In this document: positions 1 through 9,000 of the stretch, piece by piece
Layout of the letters: the number at the start of each line of letters is the position of its first letter
Position numbering within the stretch: position 1 is the first letter of the stretch
Source: Candidatus Hemicellulosilyticus sp. P3
GTDB taxonomy: Bacteria; Bacteroidota; Bacteroidia; Bacteroidales; P3
DNA length: 64,000 bases
Assembly: GCA_001543385.1 (NCBI GenBank)
Contig: LPNH01000011.1
Coordinates: forward strand, 20,053-84,052
Reading direction: 5' to 3'
Position numbers and translations under genes: made by a program
The notes under the pieces: model-generated
What the model was told of the DNA's origin: nothing
Databases searched by the model: none
Seen by the model: the letters and a program-made list of their open reading frames with translations, nothing else

Positions 1-1315
1 GAGAATTAACCTTTCTTGCCTCGTCGAACTTGGCCTTCATGGTCGGGTTCTTGTAGGTCAGCTTACGGATAGTCAAATCCTCTGTGTCCTGTTGGGCCAG
101 GCGAAGGTTGTTCTCAGATCCAAGCAGATTCTCCTTTATCTTCAGGAGCTTACTGATGGTGTCATCAATCTGCTTGACAGCTTCGTCGAACTTCTTCGAG
201 GCCAGCTCGTAGTGCCTGCCGAACTTCGTCTTGAAGTCCTCTATCTTACTTTCGAAATTGGTGACATCCACCTCCTTACTCTGAGCCAGAATGAGCTGTT
301 TCTTATACTCCAGGCTCTTCTTCGAGGTCTGCACCAACAGATTGATGAAGGGGACAAAGAACTGTGGGCGAATAACGTACATCTTCGGATAGAGGTGCGA
401 CTTGTTCACAATGCCGTTATTGTACAGGTCATTGTCAGCTTCGAGCAGACTGACCAAAACGGCAAATTCACAGCCCTTCTTTTTGCGATCCTCGTCGAGT
501 TTCTTCAGGAAGTCCTCGTTCTTATGCTTGGTGGCAGTGGTGTCCATCTCGTTCTTCATCTCAAACATAATGGAGATATACTCCGTACCGTCCTCAGAAT
601 CGCGGAAGATGAAGTCACCCTTGGTGCCATCGGCGGCGTCATTGTCTTTGTCAAAGTAGGCATTAGGCATGGCAGGACGGATATACTGCTCATACTCAAT
701 GCTGCAATGCTGCTCCAGAGTCTCACCAACCATCTTGGTTGACATCTTGGTCTTTAAGTCCTTGTAATAGTCCAGCTGTTCCTGTTTCATCTGGAGTTCC
801 TTCTTATGCTGCTCCAACAGCGCGGTTTCATGGATTTGGGCCTCACGCTTCTCCAACTCAGCATCAGAACGGAGTTTCATAATCTCCTTATCCTTTTCCT
901 GAACAGCTTCCTGTGCCTTATTGCGTTCAGCCATCACAGCTAATTGGAGCTTACTGTCTCCCTGTTCAATAGTAGAGTTCAGTTGCGCAATCTTCTGGTC
1001 CTTTTCGGCCAAAGCAAGTGACAGTTCGCTCTTTTTCTGTGCCTCGATGTTCTGAAGTTGGCTTTTCAAGCGTTCAATCTCAGCATCTTTCTCGCTTAGT
1101 TCTCTGTCTTTCTTGTTGAGCTGAGTCTGGAAAGACTGTTCCGTCTTGACTGCGGCCAAGTCCTGTTCAGCTTTGTGGCGCTCATCAATCTCAGCAAGCC
1201 GACGATGAATCTCTGCATCGAATTCAGCATTCTTCACCTGACTCAGAATAGAAGCATAGTCTGCTTCGTCAACCTGGAAAACACTTCCGCACTTTGGGCA
1301 TTTCAGTTCCTTCAT
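1..1315 (-). CDS. DUF2130 coiled-coil protein (3' end beyond window)
   Basis: The reverse strand is open from an ATG at 1315 to the window edge, about 438 codons. The N-terminus starts [10 protein letters not shown], a short zinc-ribbon-like knuckle. About 170 residues of charged, heptad-like coiled coil follow, rich in E, K and Q. The C-terminal half contains the globular core of the DUF2130 family, including a stretch reading [23 protein letters not shown]2130 proteins resemble RmuC-type nuclease-fold proteins; the biochemical role is unsettled. The stop codon lies outside the window. It is divergent from the XRE/WYL regulators to its right and is probably the left, non-island neighbour. 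The family call is confident from memory; the function is not. Confidence 0.8.
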   Translation of the reverse strand, partial: MKELKCPKCGSVFQVDEADYASILSQVKNAEFDAEIHRRLAEIDERHKAEQDLAAVKTEQSFQTQLNKKDRELSEKDAEIERLKSQLQNIEAQKKSELSLALAEKDQKIAQLNSTIEQGDSKLQLAVMAERNKAQEAVQEKDKEIMKLRSDAELEKREAQIHETALLEQHKKELQMKQEQLDYYKDLKTKMSTKMVGETLEQHCSIEYEQYIRPAMPNAYFDKDNDAADGTKGDFIFRDSEDGTEYISIMFEMKNEMDTTATKHKNEDFLKKLDEDRKKKGCEFAVLVSLLEADNDLYNNGIVNKSHLYPKMYVIRPQFFVPFINLLVQTSKKSLEYKKQLILAQSKEVDVTNFESKIEDFKTKFGRHYELASKKFDEAVKQIDDTISKLLKIKENLLGSENNLRLAQQDTEDLTIRKLTYKNPTMKAKFDEARKVNS

Positions 1316-1361
1316 GACTTAAAACCTTTATATTTCACATTCAAATTAACTAACTCGGCAG

Positions 1362-1369
1362 CAAAGGTA
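1362..1369 (-). promoter_or_regulatory. -7 promoter box for the DUF2130 gene
   Basis: Reading the minus strand, TACCTTTG fits the Bacteroidota -7 consensus TAnnTTTG and lies 47 bp upstream of the ATG at 1315. No convincing TTG-type -33 box is visible at the usual distance. Confidence 0.5.
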
Positions 1370-1509
1370 CATTCCAATTGTGCAGTCTATTTGCATAGAA
1401 GAATATTTTTTTCACCTTCGCGATGATGCAAATTTACGAATTTTGAGGCAAAAATTGGCGAAATCATCTTTTTTTTTATAATTTACGTGATTTTTTTGTG
1501 CTTTTATCG

Positions 1510-1538
1510 TTGATTTTACGAAAAATTCGCTATCTTTG
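1510..1538 (+). promoter_or_regulatory. Promoter of the XRE/WYL operon and probably the island
   Basis: TATCTTTG at 1531-1538 matches the Bacteroidota -7 box, with TTG at 1510-1512 in the -33 position about 18 bp upstream. The first ATG (1570) is about 30 bp downstream. The flanking 1430-1530 stretch is very AT-rich with T runs. This is the only good promoter ahead of the first island genes. Confidence 0.6.
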
Positions 1539-1569
1539 CCGATAGTATATTTATAAATAATGTGTAATT

Positions 1570-1782
1570 ATGGAGAATAAGCCTATCAACAGGATCAAAG
1601 TGATGCTTGCAGAGCGCATGGTATCCAACAAGGACCTTGCAGAAATGTTAGGTAAAGACCCTGCCACCATTTCCAAATGGGTGACGAACACTTCTCAACC
1701 AAGTCTCGAGAATTTAATCGAGATAGCACGCTGTCTGAAATGTGAAATTAATGACCTAGTACGAACCGAACCACGATCCTAA
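1570..1782 (+). CDS. XRE-family HTH transcriptional regulator (short)
   Basis: This 70-residue protein is almost entirely one lambda-Cro-type helix-turn-helix. Residues 10-66 contain the pattern ML-AERMVSNKDLAEMLGKD followed by an ATISKW recognition helix and the usual ENLIEIARCL fourth helix. It probably binds DNA as a dimer. It is the first gene after the promoter at 1510-1538 and lies 22 bp upstream of the WYL regulator, so the two form a regulatory pair at the head of the defence-type island. By analogy with other defence islands it may repress or time expression of the downstream genes; nothing in the sequence shows the target. The HTH call is secure. Confidence 0.85.
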   Translation: MENKPINRIKVMLAERMVSNKDLAEMLGKDPATISKWVTNTSQPSLENLIEIARCLKCEINDLVRTEPRS

Positions 1783-1804
1783 TGACAATGTAAACCAATA
1801 GCTT

Positions 1805-2842
1805 ATGCCTACTAACAAAAACGCCCTTTTACGTTACCAGATACTCGATCGCTGCTTCAGCGACTTCACTCGGAAGTACGAGATTGACGACCTCGTGGAT
1901 AAGGTCAACGATGCTCTTTATGACCTTTATGGTACAGAGGTAAGCATCCGTCAGATTCGTGATGACATCAAGTACATGCGAGACCGCGTTACCTACGATG
2001 CCCCCATCAAGGCTTATCAGTACGATGGTAAGAAGTGCTACTATCGCTATGAAGACAGAGACTTCTCCATCTTCAATAATGCCTTGTCTGTAGAGGAGGT
2101 GTCCAAGCTGCGCTCTACTATCGAGATGCTGGCACGTTTCCGTGACGGCTCAAAGAACGCCTGGCTTGAAGAGGTTATTTCCAATCTGGAGTATCGATTT
2201 GGCGTAAAGGGTTCAGGTGAGAATGTTGTTTCATTCGAGCAGAATGAGCAGTTAAGAGGCTTGGAGTTCCTGGGAGAGCTGATTGACTCTGCCATACACC
2301 ACCAGCCACTTCGCATTCTCTATCGTTCTTATTATGGCATAGAGCATAACACCATTGTTCACCCTTATCACATCAAGCAATTCAACAATCGTTGGTTCCT
2401 CTTGGGTCTGGAAGAAACAGACAATGGTAACCGCCTTACTAATAAGGCACTCGACCGCATTGTCAAGTTCTCCCGTGCTAATGTGTCGTTTATTCCCAAT
2501 ACAGAAGTCGATTTCAGGGAATATTTCAAAGACGTCGTAGGCGTGACAGTTCCCAAAGAGCATCCTGTTGCAGAGAAGGTGGTGCTGAAGTTTGATGCAG
2601 CCCGCTTCCCCTATATCGTCTCAAAGCCGATTCACCCTTCACAGGAAGTGATTAGCGAAGAAGACTGTACGCTACAGATTAGCGTGCGTCCCAACAAGGA
2701 GTTGGAGTCACGCATTTTCTCATACGGTCCACAGGTTGAAGTGCTCGAACCAGAGTGGTTACGGCAACAAATTGAAGAAAAAATTGAGGAAACCCTCAAA
2801 AAATATACATCTGGGAAGAATGGCTGCACAGCAATACATTAG
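1805..2842 (+). CDS. WYL-domain transcriptional regulator
   Basis: The 345-residue protein has an N-terminal winged-helix region (about 1-75, with a segment like VSIRQIRDDIKYMRD) and a central WYL domain (about 145-225). A WCX-type C-terminal extension ends near residue 330 with a leucine-rich helix. The WYL core has the typical YHIKQFNNRWFLLGLEE strand pair. Members of this family sense ligands, often nucleotide or single-stranded DNA signals, and commonly control phage-defence loci. It follows the XRE gene by 22 bp and precedes the very large ATPase-helicase gene, so it is the most likely regulator of the island. A paralogous WYL protein is encoded at 52027. Confidence 0.88.
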   Translation: MPTNKNALLRYQILDRCFSDFTRKYEIDDLVDKVNDALYDLYGTEVSIRQIRDDIKYMRDRVTYDAPIKAYQYDGKKCYYRYEDRDFSIFNNALSVEEVSKLRSTIEMLARFRDGSKNAWLEEVISNLEYRFGVKGSGENVVSFEQNEQLRGLEFLGELIDSAIHHQPLRILYRSYYGIEHNTIVHPYHIKQFNNRWFLLGLEETDNGNRLTNKALDRIVKFSRANVSFIPNTEVDFREYFKDVVGVTVPKEHPVAEKVVLKFDAARFPYIVSKPIHPSQEVISEEDCTLQISVRPNKELESRIFSYGPQVEVLEPEWLRQQIEEKIEETLKKYTSGKNGCTAIH

Positions 2843-2886
2843 ATTTGCACTCGATAACTGATTGTTCAATTTAAAAAGAATGAATT

Positions 2887-3063
2887 ATGGGATTCTGGGA
2901 TTTAGTAAAAACAGCAATTATTGTTGAGGGCATTGATCACATGCTGAATAGTGGTAATAAAAAGAACCACAGCGGCTATGATCCAGGTGCATGGCGAAGA
3001 GACATTGACAGAGAGAATGATCGCTATCGTGGGTTTTACCATGATGATGACGATCTGTTTTAA
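2887..3063 (+). CDS. Small acidic/aromatic hypothetical protein
   Basis: A 58-codon reading frame starts MGFWDLVKTAIIVEGIDHML and ends in a DDDDLF tail. The first 20 residues form an amphipathic, mildly hydrophobic helix; the rest is charged and rich in D, R and Y. It sits in the gap between the WYL gene and the giant ATPase-helicase, in the same orientation, with 44 and 25 bp spacers. I do not recognise the family. A translated gene is supported by its fit in the operon and its well-formed start and stop, but the length is too short to be sure. Confidence 0.5.
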   Translation: MGFWDLVKTAIIVEGIDHMLNSGNKKNHSGYDPGAWRRDIDRENDRYRGFYHDDDDLF

Positions 3064-3088
3064 CAATTAATAGGGTTGCTCATACAAT

Positions 3089-6000
3089 ATGACTAGCATA
3101 AAGGAAGAAGGTCTTAGAAGAAGAATTGGATCCGATTATTTAATTGGATGCTACACCATTAATGATGATGGGACGGCTTGCTTTACCGACATTAGAGGTG
3201 GTGAGGGTGATATTGTCAGAAATCCCAAGAACGAGCAATCTGACATCATCATTAAATGTGATGATATGACTTTGGAGGAGGGAGTCTTCTACCATTTCCA
3301 GTGGAAACTGTCCGAGTCTGAAGAGATTGTTATGGTAGGTCATGCCGAACCTGTTAACAATGTACAATTCCTTAATGCACTATTTGAAGCACGTCTGAAA
3401 TTATCCGGAAAGAATCTGGAAACTTTTAACAGTGTTCAAAAGACCATCTTCAATGAAGTAACTGGAGCAAAACAAACATATATCTATGAATTGCTTCAAA
3501 ACGCCAATGACTATCCATTCAACAATGAGCATGTCTATGTCCAGTTCAGAGTTACCGACCATTATCTTTTCTTCCTTCATTCAGGAGCATACTTTAATCT
3601 GAAGAATATCGTCGGAATAAGTGATGTAAACCAAGGCGAAAAAGCAAAGAACACCCAGACTATTGGTTATAAAGGAATTGGATTCAAGACCGTTTTTTCA
3701 AACAACGAATATGTCTATCTTCGGTCTGGCGATTGGAGCTTGCGTTTTGACAGGAAATACTCCGAGGAAAAATTCTACGGAAGGTGTCCATGGGCCTTAA
3801 TGCCAATTCCAACAAACTTTTCAGAACTCGATGAAGAAGCAAAAGCCACTCTCCAGGCTGCTTCTGATGAAATGAGAGTGCAATTTGCACTTCGCCATAA
3901 AGTCGATGCTAAGGAGAATATTCCACAGCTTGACAAGGTGTTCAGCAATAACCAAATACTCCTGTTTATCCCAAATGTCTATAAGGTAGAGGTTTTTGTG
4001 GATAACAAGAAAACGCATGTTGTTGAAAAGGATGACGAAAAATGGATTGTTGATGATTACCAAACCCTTATTTCTGACGATTTAAAAGAATGGATCGTAA
4101 GAAGCATAGAAAATGGGGAGAGAGTACCTGAGAAGTTTAAAGATATCAGCAAGGTACGAATGTCGTTCGCCGTTTCCAAAGAAGGCAAGAAGATTATCCC
4201 TGTTGAAGACGCACGGGTTTATAACTATTTACCGACTGAATTAAGACTGGGGTTTAAGTTCCTGTTTAATGCCGACTTTATTCCCGATGGTTCTCGTAGT
4301 GGTTTGCATAATGTCAGATGGAACGATTATGTAATGGAGCAATGTGGCAGTACATTCGCTAAATGGTGGAAGTCCCTCCTTGTACAAGATGATGAGGATG
4401 CTGCATATGACATTGAATCCGTTTTCGATATTCTACCCAACATTGAAAATAACAGTAATTACGGCAAATTATTCTTGAAAGGGTTCTTGCAGCAGATCAA
4501 AGAGATTTCCTGTATTCCTGTCATTCAAGATGGGAAATATGAATTGGTGAAAATGAACGATGTCATTTTAGATGATAGTGGCATCATCGCATCTGAACAT
4601 CCAATCTTTACTGAAGAGGAATTTTATCTTTTCACACGCTTCAAGGGTACATTGCCCCACAAAGGCATCCGCTGTCACACCAGATTAAACAGTCTTCTGA
4701 AACATTTCAATATTTCAAAAGTGTTTAATGGAAGACATTTAACGGATCTCTGCGAGAATCATCATTTCATAGAATGGCTGAAGAACAAAGACAATAGTAT
4801 CAAGTTCTTGGGATTCTTGGTAGAACATGGTTATATAGACAATTTCTGGAATTATCCCATTTTCCTACGTAATAATGGATCTTTAGGCAGAGCAGATAAC
4901 ACTTATTATGACATAGACAAATATGTAGATGATCTCAGTTTTCTGGCAAACGACCTACCTCGTCTTGATCAACAGGTGAGGGATACATTAACTGAGAAAC
5001 ATCGTGAATGGGCAAGCTATAGCCGTAGATTTAAGCCTTTCATGGCGTATGAGTTTGCGCGGAACATCTTCATGCAATTCAATAATTTCAGGAAGAAGTT
5101 CATGTCTAAGGAAAATAGTTCTCACTTCTTACATTTTTTAGCACTCACGCAATATAGTGATGGTATTCCTGAGAATTATCCCCTCTGCATGAACGATGGT
5201 GAGATTTTGTCGGGCAATCATTCCGTATACCAGGAAAGCGACGAGGCATTGGCATTTGCAGCCCATAGCTGGGTCGATAAGTCATGGATACATTTCATTC
5301 ATAATGAATATTTTGTTCGAGATGCTGAAACTGTCAAGGCCTATTTGTCGTCAAGGTGCGGTATTAAGCCTCTTACAACAAATGACTGTTATAAGTCTTT
5401 TATCGCAAATGACAAACTGGTCGGGAAAATATCTGATCGCATAAAAACAGCAGATAGTAGTAAGGACTTTTACTTGTATCTCTCTGATATACAAGATGAA
5501 ATAGGCAATTTTACACCAACAATGCGCCAATCTTACACATTATTGTCTACCGACAGTAAAAATGAAGACTGGCTTCCTATAACCAGAACCATCTTTTGGG
5601 ACGATGATGAATGGTGTGAAATGACAGCACAACCCTGGATGCCCGATAATTGTTGCATGGCCATATCAGACATCTACTTCAATGGGGTAGGGGAAGAAAT
5701 GGCGAAGAAGCTTAAATCCCTATTCACTACGAAACAGGTGGTACAGAAGTATTCTGTTCAATCTTTCTATCAAAATTGTCTTCGAAACCGGCTAAAGGAT
5801 GTCTTTGTGGGTATCAGAACAAAAGAAATGAGCATTGAGTTTATGAATTTCATATACTCAAACAAGACTTCTTTGTTTAGGGACGGTGTTGTTACCCGCG
5901 AGTTCAAAGACATGCCGATTCTATTAAGAGGTACAAATCAGTTAGTTTCCATTAGCAATGTAGATGAAAGTATTTATATTTCCTGCCCTGAAATCGACAA

Positions 6001-9000
6001 TCTGTATAACCAGAAATGGTTTGTGAAGGACAGTATCGCTATTTGTGATGAGTCATATACAGAGTTGTTTGATGGGCGAGAAAGAAAGGATTTCTTCAAC
6101 CAATGGGGTATTAAAGACTATCAAGAAATAGAGTTCGTGAGATCAGTTATCTTGAAAGGCTTGAATAAATATGTATGTAATTTAGAAGAAAGGGATGCCA
6201 ATATTGCTTTTCATCGCTATTTCTCAGATGTCCACGAATCCTTGTCGGAAAAAGACCTTGAACCCATCAAGGATATGCCGATTTTCATTTCGTCACCAGA
6301 AGACGAAAGAGGTATACTTAGCAACAGGAGTTCTAATCACTACCTGCCTTCAGATCAGTTAACTCAGATAATAAGTTTGGATTTAGTACCTATCTCTATC
6401 TTGGATTCTATTCATCCCGACTATATTAAGAAAGAGTCTGACCAAAGATATTTTCTTGATAAATTAGATAATGTAAAACTTGAATTAGATGAATTCGTCG
6501 AATACATCAATGGCGAATCAGAAAGTGTAGATCCATATCTGAGAGAAGAATCAAGAAACATACGTTTTTGGCAGTGGGCATGCAGTATTTCTGAAAACAG
6601 GAAGGCTCTCCGCTGTTTCCCAATGTTAGGTAGGAAGAAAGGAGATGCCACTGATTCATTCGAAATGCCAGAGAACCTATATACATCCAATGATTATGCA
6701 GGTTATGATATTGAAGACACCATCAATGAATATGTTACTGATGCCTTGTTTGTGTCCCCTCGATATGCTCAAGGACTTCCTGAAAATGTTAAATATAACT
6801 GGAAATCACTTTTCAGAGACTTAAAGATCACTGTTGATGATAAAGAAATCGTCTATAAAGATATCTTGCCGAATCTTAGCCGATATAAGAAGACTTCCAT
6901 CATAAGCTCCTTGGCACAATGTGCTGATGATATCATATCAAAACTGCGTAACAAGGATAAGGAGATGACAGGATGGATTAACAATCTACAGCTATTATGC
7001 GTTGATGGTAATTACAAAACTCCAAAAAACTGTATTATATCTGGTCAATATTTTGATTTCTCTGACGGAATTTTTACTGACATCAAAATCCCCAACTTAG
7101 TCTCAGAACAATATATTGAAGATTGCAAAGACAATGACGATTTACGACGTAAAGTTGTTAAGTTCATAACATCTATTGCAGATATATATGAGATAAACGT
7201 CGATTCCCAGACAAAGTTACGGGATAGCAAGCTCGTATTCTTTATCCAAAACCAGCAACTGTATAAGAATAACGAGAGCCATTATCGCATTATAAGTCAG
7301 TTAGCTGAAGCTTTTAATTCTGATGTAGTTGGAATATCAGCCCTAATATCAAAAACTGGTCCGATATATCTCCATACAGTCAATGGATTGTTTAAACGTT
7401 CTTCAGAACTATACTTAAGTTCTGTTTATAATCCTTCCTGCGATTATATGGCTTATGGCGTTTCAGAATTGGATTTTGTTAGTGAAAAGTATTCTGACTA
7501 CACAGAACAATTATTAAATAGATTCTTCAGATTACTATCTGTCAGGGATAGTTTCTCTTCATATAATCTTCCCCAATTGGCAAATGAACGGTTTGCTAAG
7601 TATTTCTGGGAGATTTTTGCTCCAAAAAACGAGTTTATATTAAAAGATATATGCACTGAGGATAATCTGCGTACAATACCTTGTATACCATCTAATCTTG
7701 GTGTAAGAAGACCTTGTGATTTATACGACCACCGAAATTCTCTTCTCAAAAAAATGGTATTGAGGATAAAAGGAGGGGAGGACAAATTATCAAGCATAGA
7801 ACTACCATCTTGGCTATCCAATACACGTTTAGGTTTTAGAGGAAGGCTATATTTGCCAGATTGCCTTTCATATCTTAACCTGAATATAATTGATTTTAGG
7901 CGTGATGTCATCGACTGGATTACTGATATAGAGTCAGATACATTAAGGCGGTATTCAAATGCCATAAATGATTATATTGCAAATGCGCTTTGGTTTAATG
8001 GAGAAAAACAATGGGTTCCATTAAAGGGATTGTATGCACTTGAATGGGGAAATAAGACGCTGAAAGACAATTTCAGTGGTAATGCCCGGATATGTAATCC
8101 CTCATACATGCCGGAATCAAAAATAGATTACGACAAGTTATGCTCTATTTTTAATATCAGAATCCTTACCGATAATGATTTCAGCAAGAGAAAAGACGGT
8201 CATTTCTTCAGAGACGAAGAAGCTATCCGAGAAATAAGGAAGAGATTACTATATTTAGCTTACAAAACGGGCAAAGACAATTGGAAAGAATCCTTTGATG
8301 AATATAATAGTCGGTTACAAGCAGCCGATATATCTCAATGCGAAAGAATAGCTTACTCTTTCAGTGATGACATTGAAACAGATCTTCTGGTCTATGCAGA
8401 AGATGATAAGGCGTTATGGTATGTAGGCGCATGGACTGGTTCCATGTTCCTCGACATCTTAGGTTGGATAGAAAGCAAAATTGGTATTAAAGGTAACTTT
8501 GATAACAATTTCATGCGCAAACTATTTCTCACACCATTCAAGGATTTCGTAAAGAGGCAGGAAGGAGGCTCATTGCCACAAGAAATACTCGATTTCCTGA
8601 GTGAAGAAGAAAAGGCTGGCATCAATGTTGATAAATTCACTAATGCCGAAAAATTTGAAGAGAAGTCATATGATGAAGTTGAATCAGACATAGACGGTGT
8701 GGATGACATTGAAGATTCAGACATAGATTCTGACGAACAAGAAGAATTAGGTTCTTCATTCCACAGTACAGCGCCAACTGGTTCAAGAGCATCAAGAAGC
8801 AGCTCTCCAAGAGAAAGTAGTCAAAAACCATCGAACCGTTCTAATGGCTCTTCAACAAAGCCTAGTGCAGGATCGACAAATACAAAAGAACCTGATACAC
8901 CACAACTTCCACAAAAGACAACGGAAGAAAAACTCAAAGAAGAGTTTGAGATGAAGGCACAAAGGAAAGTTGGCCGTCCTGCATCATCCGGTTATTCCCC

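Noticed and set aside
92..742. Plus-strand open frame of 216 codons over the DUF2130 gene
   Set aside because: It is the antisense shadow of the minus-strand DUF2130 gene, which has family-like sequence.
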